Of a DNA stretch of 23,620 bases, positions 12,214-20,473 are shown in pieces. The stretch comes from Halovulum sp039180525 (lineage in GTDB: Bacteria; Pseudomonadota; Alphaproteobacteria; Rhodobacterales; Rhodobacteraceae), in contig JBCDDF010000046.1 of assembly GCA_039180525.1 (NCBI GenBank), positions 1 to 23,620 on the forward strand. Reading direction: 5' to 3'. How positions within the stretch are numbered: the first letter of the stretch is position 1; the number at the start of each line of letters is the position of its first letter. Below the pieces are notes generated by a model. That model saw only the letters and a program-made list of their open reading frames with translations, searched no databases and was not told where the DNA came from. A program made the position numbers and the translations under genes.

Positions 12214-15036
12214 ATGACGACATTCGGCAAGGGCCATCATCTGCATCTGATCGACGGGTCGGCGTTCATCTTTCGCGCCTTCCACGCGCTGCCGCCGCTC
12301 AGCCGCAAGTCGGACGGGCTGCCGATCGGGGCGGTGTCGGGTTTTTGCAACATGATCTTCAAGATGGTCGAGGACAATCGCGGGCCCGACGCGCCCACGC
12401 ATGTGGCCGTGATCTTCGACAAGGGGTCGCACACGTTCCGCAACGAGTTGTACGACCAGTACAAGGCTAACCGCGATGAAATGCCGGAGGATTTGCGCCC
12501 GCAGATCCCACTGACCCGGGATGCGACGCGGGCCTTCAACATCGCCTGTATCGAGAAAGAAGGCTTCGAGGCCGACGACATCATCGCCACCTATGCCCGC
12601 CAGGCGCGGGAGGCCGGCGGGCGGGTGACGATTATTTCCTCGGACAAGGATCTGATGCAACTGGTCGGCGGCGGGGTCGAGATGTTCGATGCGATGAAGA
12701 ACACGCGCATCGGGCCGGAGGAGGTGGAAGCGAAATTCGGCGCCGGGCCGGACAAGGTGATCGATATCCAGGCGCTGGCCGGGGACAGTGTGGACAATGT
12801 GCCCGGGGCGCCGGGGATCGGGGTAAAGACCGCGGCGCTGTTGATCCAGGAATACGGCGATCTGGAAACGCTGCTGGAGCGCGCCGGGGAGATCAAGCAG
12901 CCCAAACGGCGGGAGACGCTGATCGGCCATGCCGACCAGATCCGGCTGTCGAAGAAGCTGGTCACGCTGGACGACCGGACGCCCGATCTGGAACCGCTGG
13001 AGGCGTTGGACGTTCAGGAACCGGTGGCGGACGATCTGCTGGGGTTCCTGAATGCGATGGAGTTCCGCACGCTGACCAAGCGGGTCGCGGACAAGTTGGG
13101 CGTCGATGCCCCCAGCGACCCCGCCGGGGGCGCCTCCGCCGGGGCATCGAGCCCCGACGGAGGCGGCGCGGACATCGCCGCGCTGACGGCCGCATTCGAG
13201 GACGCGACCTATGAGACGGTGCGCGACCGGGCGGCGTTGGAGGCCTGGGTCGCGGAGATCCGCGAGCGCGGCTATGTGGCGGTGGATACCGAGACCACGG
13301 GCCTGGATGAGATGCGCGCGGAGTTGGTCGGCATCTGCCTGAGCGTGACCGAGGGGCGGGCGGCCTATGTGCCGCTGGGCCATGTCACCGGCACCGGCGA
13401 TCTGCTGGGTGCGGCGGAGCCGGCCGAGGGGCAGATGGATCTGGACGCCGCGCTGGAGGTTCTGAAGCCGGTCTTGGAGGACGACGCGATCCTCAAGATC
13501 GGCCAGAACATGAAATACGACCTAAAGATCTTTGCCCGCTACGGCATCCGCATCGCCCCGATCGCGGACACGATGCTGATGTCCTATGCCGCGCATGCGG
13601 GGCTGCATAATCATGGCATGGATGCGCTGTCGGAGCGGTATCTGGGCCATGCGCCGATCTCGATCAAATCGATCCTGGGTACAGGCAAGTCGCAGATCAC
13701 CTTCGACAAGGTGCCGATCGAGGATGCCACGGCTTACGCCGCCGAGGATGCCGACATTACCCTGCGGCTGTGGAAACTTCTGGCGCCGAAGCTGCCCGAG
13801 ACCCGCGTGACCACCGTCTATGAGACGCTGGAGCGCCCGCTGGTGCCGGTGCTGGCGGAAATGGAGATGCACGGGATCAAGGTCGACCGCGACCATCTGA
13901 GCCGGATGTCGAACGCGTTCGCGCAAAAGATGGCCGGGCTGGAGGCGGAGATCCACGAACTGGCTGGCCACAGCTTCAACGTCGGCAGTCCAAAGCAGTT
14001 GGGCGAGATCCTGTTCGACGAGATGGGGCTGGAGGGCGGCAAGAAGGGCAAGACCGGCGCCTATGCGACCGGGGCGGACGTGTTGGAAAGCCTCGCCGCG
14101 CAGGGCCACGACCTGCCGGCGCGGGTGCTGGATTGGCGGCAGCTTTCCAAGCTGAAATCGACCTATACGGACGCGCTGCAGGAACATATCCACCCGGAGA
14201 CGGGGCGGGTACATACCTCCTACGCCATTGCCGGCGCCAGCACGGGGCGGCTGGCCTCCACCGACCCGAACCTGCAGAACATCCCCGTGCGCACCGAAGA
14301 GGGCCGGCGCATCCGCGAGGCGTTCGTGCCCGAGGACGGCAATGTGCTGGTGTCGCTGGATTACAGCCAGATCGAATTGCGCATCCTGGCCCATATCGCC
14401 GAGATCGAGAGCCTGAAACAGGCGTTCCGCGACGGGCTGGACATCCACGCGATGACGGCGTCGGAGATGTTCGGCGTGCCCATCGAGGGCATGGATCCGA
14501 TGGTGCGCCGCCAGGCCAAGGCGATCAATTTCGGGGTGATCTACGGCATCTCGGCCTTTGGTCTGTCGAACAATCTGCGCATCCCGCGGGAGGAGGCGAA
14601 GGGCTTCATCGACCGCTATTTCGAACGTTTTCCGGGCATCCGCGAATACATGGACCGGACCGTGGCCTTCGGAAAGGAACACGGGTTCGTGCAGACATTG
14701 TTCGGGCGCAAGATCCACACGCCCGAAATCAACGCGAAGGGCCCGAAGGCGGGATTTGCCTGGCGCGCGGCGATCAACGCGCCGATCCAGGGCACCGCGG
14801 CCGACGTGATCCGCCGGGCGATGATCCGGGTGCCGGCGGCGATCGCGGATCTGCCGGCAAAGATGCTGCTGCAGGTGCATGACGAATTGCTGTTCGAAGT
14901 GGCGGAGACGGCGGTCGACGACACCATCGCGGCGGTGCGCGACGTGATGGAAAGCGCCGCCGACCCCGCTGTGGACCTGACCGTGCCGTTGACGGTAGAC
15001 GCGGGCCAGGGGCCGAATTGGGCGGCCGCGCACTAG
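12214..15036 (+). CDS. polA: DNA polymerase I
   Basis: PolA removes RNA primers and fills gaps in replication and repair. The 940-residue protein has all three modules. The 5'-nuclease (1-290) has LIDGS with D14, ADDII (120-124), SSDKD (142-146) and GDSVDNVPG (190-198). An Ala/Gly-rich linker covers about 298-320. The proofreading exonuclease keeps D358/E360, N432-x3-D436 and Y508-x3-D512. The polymerase has motif A LDYSQIELR (D716), motif B RRQAKAINFGVIYG (765-778) and motif C QVHDE (D890). No key residue is missing. The start at 12214 has only a G-rich weak ribosome binding site. Its TAG stop lies in a short inverted repeat (15034-15049). Unusually, rplO follows. Confidence 0.97.
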   Translation: MTTFGKGHHLHLIDGSAFIFRAFHALPPLSRKSDGLPIGAVSGFCNMIFKMVEDNRGPDAPTHVAVIFDKGSHTFRNELYDQYKANRDEMPEDLRPQIPLTRDATRAFNIACIEKEGFEADDIIATYARQAREAGGRVTIISSDKDLMQLVGGGVEMFDAMKNTRIGPEEVEAKFGAGPDKVIDIQALAGDSVDNVPGAPGIGVKTAALLIQEYGDLETLLERAGEIKQPKRRETLIGHADQIRLSKKLVTLDDRTPDLEPLEALDVQEPVADDLLGFLNAMEFRTLTKRVADKLGVDAPSDPAGGASAGASSPDGGGADIAALTAAFEDATYETVRDRAALEAWVAEIRERGYVAVDTETTGLDEMRAELVGICLSVTEGRAAYVPLGHVTGTGDLLGAAEPAEGQMDLDAALEVLKPVLEDDAILKIGQNMKYDLKIFARYGIRIAPIADTMLMSYAAHAGLHNHGMDALSERYLGHAPISIKSILGTGKSQITFDKVPIEDATAYAAEDADITLRLWKLLAPKLPETRVTTVYETLERPLVPVLAEMEMHGIKVDRDHLSRMSNAFAQKMAGLEAEIHELAGHSFNVGSPKQLGEILFDEMGLEGGKKGKTGAYATGADVLESLAAQGHDLPARVLDWRQLSKLKSTYTDALQEHIHPETGRVHTSYAIAGASTGRLASTDPNLQNIPVRTEEGRRIREAFVPEDGNVLVSLDYSQIELRILAHIAEIESLKQAFRDGLDIHAMTASEMFGVPIEGMDPMVRRQAKAINFGVIYGISAFGLSNNLRIPREEAKGFIDRYFERFPGIREYMDRTVAFGKEHGFVQTLFGRKIHTPEINAKGPKAGFAWRAAINAPIQGTAADVIRRAMIRVPAAIADLPAKMLLQVHDELLFEVAETAVDDTIAAVRDVMESAADPAVDLTVPLTVDAGQGPNWAAAH

Positions 15037-15125
15037 GGTCACGACCCTAAGAGGGGCGCTCCTCGACGGCCGGATGCAGCATGCGGGTCAGTCCGTGCGG
15101 CAGGTCCGGCGCGTTTCAAGATGTC

Positions 15126-15154
15126 TTGCAACGCGGCACAAGTCCGCATAAACG
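15126..15154 (+). promoter_or_regulatory. Tentative promoter upstream of rplO
   Basis: TTGCAA (15126-15131), 17 bp, then TAAACG (15149-15154) is the best promoter-like match in the 209-nt polA-rplO gap. A promoter is expected here because the ribosomal genes no longer follow rpmD, but the -10 match is weak. Confidence 0.27.
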
Positions 15155-15160
15155 CACCCG

Positions 15161-15222
15161 GCGGCGGGCGCGTCCCGCCGCGACAGACATGCCGTGTGTG
15201 ACCCCGTTCGCTTCGGGGGTCA
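15161..15222 (+). promoter_or_regulatory. Structured rplO leader with two stem-loops
   Basis: The first stem is GCGGCGGG/CCCGCCGC (15161-15168 with 15174-15181), perfect, with a 5-nt loop. The second is TGACCCCG paired with CGGGGGTCA (15199-15206 with 15214-15222) with one bulged G. The rplO ribosome binding site TAGGAG follows at 15233-15238. No T-run follows either stem. A regulatory leader for the detached ribosomal operon is possible; this is inference from structure alone. Confidence 0.4.
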
Positions 15223-15245
15223 TCTCCGGCGATAGGAGAAGCGAT

Positions 15246-15710
15246 ATGAAACTGAATGAGCTTCGGGACAATCCCGGCGCAACCAAAGCACGCAAACGGG
15301 TCGGCCGTGGGCCGGGCTCCGGCACCGGCAAGACCGGCGGGCGCGGCATCAAGGGCCAAAAAAGCCGCTCGGGCGTTGCGATCAAAGCCTATGAGGGCGG
15401 TCAGATGCCGCTTTACCAGCGGCTGCCGAAACGGGGTTTCAACAAACCCAACCGCAAGAAATTCGCCGTCATCAACCTGGGCATCCTGCAGAAATTCGTC
15501 GACGCCAAGAAGCTGGACGCCTCTGCCCCGATCACCGAGGACGTGCTGGTCGAAAGCGGCCTGGTACGGCGCAAGCTGGACGGCGTGCGGCTGCTGGCGA
15601 AGGGCGAATTGACCGCAAAGGTCGACCTGAGCGTGACCGGCGCCTCCACCGCGGCCAAGGAAGCTGTGGAGAAGGCGGGCGGCTCGCTGACGCTGAGCGG
15701 CGGCGAATAA
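15246..15710 (+). CDS. rplO: 50S ribosomal protein L15
   Basis: L15 is a late-assembling 23S rRNA-binding protein. The 154-residue product starts MKLNELRDNPGATKARKRVG at 15246, with TAGGAG 7 nt upstream. It has the Gly/Lys-rich N-terminal extension GRGPGSGTGKTGGRGIKGQKSRSG (about 21-44, quoted in parts: GRGPGSGTGKTGGRG, IKGQKSRSG) and EGGQMPLYQRLPKRGF. The C-terminal globular part includes LLAKGELTAKVDL and ASTAAKEAVEKAGG. It is the first gene of a shortened spc-type cluster. The genes normally just upstream (rpsE, rpmD) are absent here and polA stands in their place. Confidence 0.97.
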   Translation: MKLNELRDNPGATKARKRVGRGPGSGTGKTGGRGIKGQKSRSGVAIKAYEGGQMPLYQRLPKRGFNKPNRKKFAVINLGILQKFVDAKKLDASAPITEDVLVESGLVRRKLDGVRLLAKGELTAKVDLSVTGASTAAKEAVEKAGGSLTLSGGE

Positions 15711-15799
15711 GCCTTGTGGGGTTGAGCCCCGCCCCTTACATCCAATCAAATATGCCGCGGGCCGAGCCGGGCCCGCGCCGGCGTCGCGGGAGAGCCTGA

Positions 15800-17146
15800 A
15801 TGGTATCAGCAGCGGAGCAGATGGCCGCCAACCTCAATTGGGCGTCCTTCGGCAAGGCGAAGGAACTGCAGCAGCGGATCCTGTTCGCGCTGGGCCTTTT
15901 GATCGTCTATCGCATCGGCACGTTCATACCGGTACCGGGGGTCGACACGATCGCGCTGCAGCAGTTCTTCGAACAGGCACAGGGCGGCATCGGCGGCATG
16001 CTGAACATGTTCACCGGCGGCGCGGTCAGCCGCATGGCGATCTTTGCCCTGGGTATCATGCCCTACATCTCGGCCTCGATCATCGTGCAGTTGATGGCGG
16101 CGATGGTGCCGCAGCTGGAAGCGCTGAAGAAAGAGGGCGAGGCCGGCCGCAAGAAGCTGAACCAATACACACGCTACGGCACCGTGGTGCTGGCATTGTT
16201 CCAGGCCTATGGCATCTCCGTCGGGTTGGAGGCCCAGAACCTGGTGCTCGACCCGGGCTGGTTTTTCCGTGCGACCTGCGTGATCACCCTGGTCGGCGGG
16301 ACGATGTTCCTGCTGTGGCTTGGCGAACAGATCACCGCGCGGGGCATCGGCAACGGTGTGTCGCTGATCATATTCGTCGGCATCATCGCAGAGCTTCCGG
16401 CCGCGCTGGCGCAATTCTTCAGCCAGGGCCGGTCCGGCGTGCTGAGCCCGGCCGTCATCATCGGGATGATGGTGATGGCGGTCGTCGTCATCACGGTGAT
16501 CGTCTTTGCCGAACGGGCACTGCGCAAGATCCACATCCAGTACCCACGCCGGCAGGTCGGGATGAAGATGTTCGGCGGCGAGTCCTCGAATCTGCCGATC
16601 AAGCTGAACCCCGCCGGGGTGATCCCGCCGATCTTCGCCTCTTCGATCCTGCTGCTGCCCACAACCGTCACCACGTTTTCCGGCGGCACGGGCACGGGGG
16701 CGCTGGGCTTTGTGTCGGCCTATTTCGGGCGCGGACAGCCGCTTTACCTGATTACCTTCGTCGCGCTGATCGTGTTTTTTGCCTATTTTTATACCGCCAA
16801 TGTGTCGTTCAAATCCGAGGACGTGGCCGACAACCTGAAGAAGCAGGGCGGTTTCGTCCCCGGTATCCGGCCCGGTCCGCGCACGGTGGAGTATCTGGAT
16901 TACGTTGTCAGTCGGATCCTGGTGGTCGGCGCTGGCTACCTGGCAGCGGTTTGTCTATTGCCAGAAATACTTATTTCGCAGATCGGCATCCCGTTCTATT
17001 TTGGCGGAACCTCGCTATTGATCGTTGTCTCTGTGACGATGGACACGATCACTCAAGTTCAGTCGCACATGCTGGCGCACCAGTATGAGGGGCTGATCGA
17101 AAAATCAAAGCTGCGGGGCAAGGGACGGAAAAAGGCGCGCCGATGA
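15800..17146 (+). CDS. secY: Protein translocase subunit SecY
   Basis: SecY is the channel-forming subunit of the SecYEG translocon in the inner membrane. The 448-residue protein starts at ATG 15800, with GGGAG about 7 nt upstream. Ten hydrophobic segments are visible, beginning near ILFALGLLIVYRIGTFIPVPG (28-48). YRIGTFIPVPG and the plug-region GGAVSRMAIFALGIMPYISASI are family hallmarks, as are GIGNGVSLIIFVGI, LPIKLNPAGVIPPIFASS and the late loop GFVPGIRPG. Length is typical. The leader contains a GC-rich hairpin (15756-15777). Its TGA overlaps the adk start as ATGA. Confidence 0.97.
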   Translation: MVSAAEQMAANLNWASFGKAKELQQRILFALGLLIVYRIGTFIPVPGVDTIALQQFFEQAQGGIGGMLNMFTGGAVSRMAIFALGIMPYISASIIVQLMAAMVPQLEALKKEGEAGRKKLNQYTRYGTVVLALFQAYGISVGLEAQNLVLDPGWFFRATCVITLVGGTMFLLWLGEQITARGIGNGVSLIIFVGIIAELPAALAQFFSQGRSGVLSPAVIIGMMVMAVVVITVIVFAERALRKIHIQYPRRQVGMKMFGGESSNLPIKLNPAGVIPPIFASSILLLPTTVTTFSGGTGTGALGFVSAYFGRGQPLYLITFVALIVFFAYFYTANVSFKSEDVADNLKKQGGFVPGIRPGPRTVEYLDYVVSRILVVGAGYLAAVCLLPEILISQIGIPFYFGGTSLLIVVSVTMDTITQVQSHMLAHQYEGLIEKSKLRGKGRKKARR

Positions 17147-17820
17147 ATATCATACTGTTGGGTCCGCCGGGCGCGGGGAAGGGCACGCAGGCACATCGGT
17201 TGGTCGACGACCGCGGCATGGTGCAACTCTCCACCGGCGATATGCTGCGCGCAGCGCGGACCTCGGGCACCGAGCTTGGCGATCGCGTCGCCGCGATCAT
17301 GGATCGCGGGCAGCTTGTGACCGACGAGATCGTGATCGGCCTGATCGAGGAACAGCTCGATGCCGGCGTGGGCGAGAATGGCATCATCTTCGACGGCTTC
17401 CCGCGGACACTGGCGCAGGCCGACGCGCTGGCCGCGCTTCTGAAAGCCAAGGGCAAGGCCCTGCATGTGGTGGTGGAGATGCGGGTCGGTGATGACGAGG
17501 AACTGGTGCGCCGCGTGTCGGGCCGGTCCACCTGCGCCGACTGCGGCGCGGTCTATCACGACGAAACCGCACGCCCCGCGAAAGAGGGCGTGTGCGACAA
17601 TTGCGGCAGCACGTCCTTCAAACGCCGCGAGGACGACAATGCCGAGACCATGCGCACCCGGCTTCTGGCTTATTACAAGGAAACCGCGCCGTTGATCGGC
17701 TATTACTATGCGCACGGGATGCTGCGCGTGATCGACGGCCTGGACGATATCGACCAGGTGTCCGCCGCCTTGGCCGGGGCGCTTGAGGACGCGCCGGAAA
17801 AAGCCATGGTTGGGGCTTGA
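17143..17820 (+). CDS. adk: Adenylate kinase, long zinc-finger type
   Basis: Adenylate kinase interconverts ATP, ADP and AMP. The 225-residue enzyme starts in an ATGA overlap with secY. It shows the P-loop GPPGAGKGT (7-15), the AMP-binding STGDMLR (30-36) and DGFPRT (84-89). The LID domain carries four cysteines, C131, C134, C151 and C154 (CADC...CDNC), a structural zinc site found in many bacterial enzymes but not in E. coli Adk. The order secY-adk-rpsM is common in alphaproteobacteria. The last codons contain a TTGACA that overlaps the stop and may drive the following ribosomal genes. Confidence 0.97.
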   Translation: MNIILLGPPGAGKGTQAHRLVDDRGMVQLSTGDMLRAARTSGTELGDRVAAIMDRGQLVTDEIVIGLIEEQLDAGVGENGIIFDGFPRTLAQADALAALLKAKGKALHVVVEMRVGDDEELVRRVSGRSTCADCGAVYHDETARPAKEGVCDNCGSTSFKRREDDNAETMRTRLLAYYKETAPLIGYYYAHGMLRVIDGLDDIDQVSAALAGALEDAPEKAMVGA

Positions 17821-17844
17821 CACCACCAGGCGCATTCATACATT
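17817..17844 (+). promoter_or_regulatory. Candidate promoter for rpsM-rpsK-rpoA-rplQ
   Basis: A perfect TTGACA (17817-17822) includes the adk stop codon. After 16 bp comes TACATT (17839-17844). It would give a leader of about 125 nt carrying two stem-loops before the rpsM start. It is one of the better promoter matches in the window. Confidence 0.5.
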
Positions 17845-17880
17845 TCGCCATCCTTCGACAGCGCCGAGTCGCCGACCCGA

Positions 17881-17925
17881 CCTGCGAAGAGCAGGAACCC
17901 ACCCGCACACGCCGGTGGGTTTCGT
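17881..17925 (+). promoter_or_regulatory. Tandem hairpins in the rpsM leader, possible attenuator
   Basis: CCTGC-GAAGA-GCAGG (17881-17895) is followed directly by AACCCACC paired with GGTGGGTT (17896-17903 with 17914-17921). After the second stem the sequence is TTCGTTGTG, a poor T-run, so this is at best a weak terminator or attenuator. It sits between adk and rpsM, about 55 nt before the rpsM start. Confidence 0.42.
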
Positions 17926-17976
17926 TGTGAAAAAAGGTTCTGGGGTTACGGAACCGCAACGAAACGGAGAGAGCAT

Positions 17977-18345
17977 TTGGCCCGTATCGCAGGGGTGAAC
18001 ATCCCCACCAACAAGCGCGTGGAAATAGCGCTGACCTATATCCACGGCATCGGCGCGGCCTCGGCCAAACAAATCTGCGGCGCCGTGGGCATCGAGAGCC
18101 ACCGCCGTGTCAACGATCTCAGCGATGCTGAGGTGCTGCAGGTGCGTGAGCATATCGACGCGAACCTCATGGTCGAAGGCGACCTGCGCCGCGAGAAGTC
18201 GATGAACATCAAGCGTCTGATGGATCTTGGCTGCTATCGCGGCCTGCGCCATCGCCGCGGCCTGCCGGTGCGCGGCCAGCGTACCCACACCAATGCCCGC
18301 ACCCGTAAGGGCCCGGCCAAGCCGATCGCCGGCAAGAAGAAGTAG
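17977..18345 (+). CDS. rpsM: 30S ribosomal protein S13
   Basis: S13 binds the 16S rRNA head and contacts the 50S subunit and P-site tRNA. The 122-residue protein reads MARIAGVNIPTNKRVEIALT and starts at TTG 17977, a non-AUG start. GGAGAGA (17966-17972) lies just upstream and no ATG is available at the N-terminus. Family landmarks are YIHGIGAASAKQI, REKSMNIKRLMDLGCYRGLRHRRGLPVRGQRT (seen in parts) and the Lys-rich tail KGPAKPIAGKKK. It begins the alpha-operon group and may be transcribed from its own promoter as well as from upstream. Confidence 0.97.
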   Translation: MARIAGVNIPTNKRVEIALTYIHGIGAASAKQICGAVGIESHRRVNDLSDAEVLQVREHIDANLMVEGDLRREKSMNIKRLMDLGCYRGLRHRRGLPVRGQRTHTNARTRKGPAKPIAGKKK

Positions 18346-18356
18346 GGGGCAGGGAT

Positions 18357-18749
18357 ATGGCACGCGATACCAAGCTGCGCGCGAAGAAAAAGGTCAAAAA
18401 GAACATTACGGCGGGCGTGGCCCACGTGAATGCGTCTTTCAACAACACCAAGATCCTGATTGCCGATGTTCAGGGCAACGCGATCTCCTGGTCGTCCGCC
18501 GGGACGATGGGCTTCAAGGGTTCGCGCAAATCGACGCCCTATGCAGCCCAAATGGCGGCGGAAGATGCCGGCAAGAAGGCGCAGGAACACGGCATGCGCA
18601 CGCTGGAAGTCGAGGTGCAAGGCCCCGGTTCCGGGCGTGAAAGCGCCCTGCGCGCCTTGTCGGCGGTGGGCTTTACGATCACCGCCATCCGCGATGTGAC
18701 GCCGATTGCCCATAACGGGTGCCGTCCGCCGAAACGCCGGCGCGTCTGA
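18357..18749 (+). CDS. rpsK: 30S ribosomal protein S11
   Basis: S11 lies on the 30S platform near the mRNA exit region. The 130-residue protein begins MARDTKLRAKKKVKKNITAG at 18357, 11 nt after rpsM. Typical S11 motifs are GVAHVNASFNNTKILIADVQGN, SSAGTMGFKGSRKSTPYAAQ (seen in parts), GPGSGRESALRAL and the closing IRDVTPIAHNGCRPPKRRRV, the family's signature C-terminus. Length is standard. A 109-nt gap separates it from rpoA. Confidence 0.97.
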   Translation: MARDTKLRAKKKVKKNITAGVAHVNASFNNTKILIADVQGNAISWSSAGTMGFKGSRKSTPYAAQMAAEDAGKKAQEHGMRTLEVEVQGPGSGRESALRALSAVGFTITAIRDVTPIAHNGCRPPKRRRV

Positions 18750-18858
18750 GACTTCGAAATACCGGGATCGGGCGGCGCGGGCCTCCCGGACCCGTTTCCG
18801 ACCCTCGAGTGCGGCGCCCCGACCGGATCCGGCGCGCTGCGAGCATGGAGGCCCCCCG

Positions 18859-19875
18859 ATGATCCACAAGAACTGGCAAGAGCTTATCCGTCCGACGTCG
18901 CTCGACATCAAGCCGGGCGCCGATGCGCTGCGCCTGGCCACGGCGGTCGCCGAACCGCTGGAGCGCGGCTTCGGGCTGACGCTGGGCAATGCGCTGCGCC
19001 GGGTGCTGCTGTCGTCGCTGCAGGGTGCTGCGATCACCAGCGTGCAGATCGACAACGTGCTGCACGAATTTTCCAGCGTCGACGGCGTTCGCGAGGATGT
19101 CACCGACATCGTGCTGAACCTCAAGGGCGTGAGCCTGAAGATGGAGGTCGAGGGCCCGAAGCGGCTGTCGATCAACAAACAGGGCCCGGGCGCGGTGCTG
19201 GCCGGCGATATCTCCGAAAGTGCCGGGATCGAGATCCTGAACAAGGATCACGTGATCTGCCACCTGGACGAAGGCGCAAGCCTTTACATGGAGCTGACGG
19301 TCGAAACCGGCAAAGGCTATGTCGCCGCCGACCGCAACCGCCCCGAGGATGCGCCGATCGGCATGATCTCCGTCGATGCATTGTTCAGCCCGGTCAAGAA
19401 AGTCAGCTACAAGGTCGAGCCGACCCGCGAGGGCCAGGTATTGGACTATGACAAGCTGACGCTGAACGTGGAAACCGACGGCTCGATCACGCCGGAGGAC
19501 GCCATCGCCTATGGCGCGCGCATTCTGCAGGATCAGTTGGGCGTGTTCGTCAATTTCGACGAGCCGGAATCGGGTGTTCGGTCCGACGAGGACGAGGACC
19601 TGGAGTTCAACCCGCTGCTGCTGAAGAAGGTGGACGAGTTGGAATTGTCGGTGCGCTCGGCGAACTGCCTGAAGAACGACAATATCGTCTATATCGGCGA
19701 TCTGATCCAAAAGACCGAGGCGGAGATGCTGCGCACGCCGAATTTCGGGCGCAAATCCTTGAACGAGATCAAGGAGGTGCTGACCGGCATGGGGCTGCAT
19801 CTGGGCATGGATATCGTCGACTGGCCGCCCGACAACATCGAGGATCTGGCCAAGAAGTTCGAGGATCAGTTTTAA
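18859..19875 (+). CDS. rpoA: DNA-directed RNA polymerase subunit alpha
   Basis: The alpha dimer nucleates RNA polymerase assembly and its C-terminal domain contacts UP elements and activators. The 338-residue protein starts at ATG 18859, with GGAGG (18847-18851) 7 nt upstream; the open frame extending further upstream is not used. The N-terminal domain contains EPLERGFGLTLGNALRRVLLSS (seen in parts), the assembly motif, and FSSVDGVREDVTDIVLNLK. An acidic linker (SDEDEDLEF) leads to the C-terminal domain with ELELSVRSANCLKN, IVYIGDLIQKTE and NFGRKSLNEIKEVL. Length is typical. Confidence 0.98.
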   Translation: MIHKNWQELIRPTSLDIKPGADALRLATAVAEPLERGFGLTLGNALRRVLLSSLQGAAITSVQIDNVLHEFSSVDGVREDVTDIVLNLKGVSLKMEVEGPKRLSINKQGPGAVLAGDISESAGIEILNKDHVICHLDEGASLYMELTVETGKGYVAADRNRPEDAPIGMISVDALFSPVKKVSYKVEPTREGQVLDYDKLTLNVETDGSITPEDAIAYGARILQDQLGVFVNFDEPESGVRSDEDEDLEFNPLLLKKVDELELSVRSANCLKNDNIVYIGDLIQKTEAEMLRTPNFGRKSLNEIKEVLTGMGLHLGMDIVDWPPDNIEDLAKKFEDQF

Positions 19876-19876
19876 G

Positions 19877-19903
19877 GTAGGATGGGGTTCAACCCCATCC
19901 TAC
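19877..19903. repeat. Palindromic intergenic repeat between rpoA and rplQ
   Basis: Two perfect 13-nt arms, GTAGGATGGGGTT (19877-19889) and AACCCCATCCTAC (19891-19903), meet around a single C, beginning 2 nt after the rpoA stop codon. It is not followed by a T-run. The form, GTAGG...GGGGTT then its complement, resembles short palindromes I recall as scattered through Rhodobacteraceae intergenic regions. It may act as an RNA-processing or mRNA-stabilising hairpin within the operon. Confidence 0.6.
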
Positions 19904-20013
19904 GGATATCGGTCGCGCGGGCTGCCCGCCCGCCGGCCCAAGGGCAATCCCGCCCCAAGGAGCGCAGCGCCCAACGCAGGCCTGCCGGACAAAGCATAAA
20001 TCGGAGTACTCAC

Positions 20014-20433
20014 ATGCGTCACGGTCACGGATACCGCAAACTCAACCGCACCCATGAACACCGCAAGGCGATGTTTGCCAACATGGCGTCGAGCCTGATC
20101 GAGCATGAGCAGATCAAGACGACCCTGCCAAAGGCCAAGGAATTGCGCCGGGTGATGGACAAGCTGATCTCGCTTGGCAAGCGCGGCGATCTGCACGCCC
20201 GACGGCTGGCCGCGAGCCGGCTCAAGCAGGACGCCGCCGTCGCCAAGCTGTTCGAAACGCTGGGCCCGCGTTACAAGGACCGCAACGGCGGCTACACCCG
20301 CGTGCTGAAAGCAGGCTTCCGCTATGGCGACATGGCGCCGATGGCGATCATCGAACTGGTCGAGCGCGACGTTGATGCCAAAGGCGCGGCCGACAAAGCG
20401 CGCGTCGCCGCGGAGGAAGACGCCGAGGCGTAG
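20014..20433 (+). CDS. rplQ: 50S ribosomal protein L17
   Basis: L17 surrounds the peptide exit tunnel. The start at 20014 (MRHGHGYRKLNRTHEHRKAM) is the family standard and has TCGGAG at 20001-20006; the longer frame upstream covers the intergenic palindrome and is rejected. LIEHEQIKTTLPKAKELRRVMDKLISLGKRGDLHARR (seen in parts) and YKDRNGGYTRVLKAGFRYGDMAPMAIIELV (seen in parts) are typical. An Ala/Glu-rich C-terminal tail makes it 139 residues, slightly longer than E. coli L17. It closes the ribosomal operon; a 12-bp GCCCGGCCGGGC palindrome at 20435-20446 follows, without a T-run. Confidence 0.97.
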   Translation: MRHGHGYRKLNRTHEHRKAMFANMASSLIEHEQIKTTLPKAKELRRVMDKLISLGKRGDLHARRLAASRLKQDAAVAKLFETLGPRYKDRNGGYTRVLKAGFRYGDMAPMAIIELVERDVDAKGAADKARVAAEEDAEA

Positions 20434-20473
20434 AGCCCGGCCGGGCCCCGGCGCCGCATCAGGCAGGTGAGCC

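Noticed and set aside
13522..15042. Leftward 506-codon frame opposite polA
   Set aside because: Antisense shadow with no recognisable motif; polA motifs are complete on the plus strand.
15034..15049. Terminator after polA
   Set aside because: TAGGGTC-AC-GACCCTA is a 7-bp stem with only a 2-nt loop and no T-run; it cannot be called a terminator.
15081..15245. N-terminal extension of L15 or a missing rpmD
   Set aside because: The in-frame upstream stretch contains no L30-like sequence and the rplO start has its own ribosome binding site; the region is non-coding leader.
20435..20446. Terminator after rplQ
   Set aside because: GCCCGGCCGGGC is a perfect palindrome with no loop or T-run.
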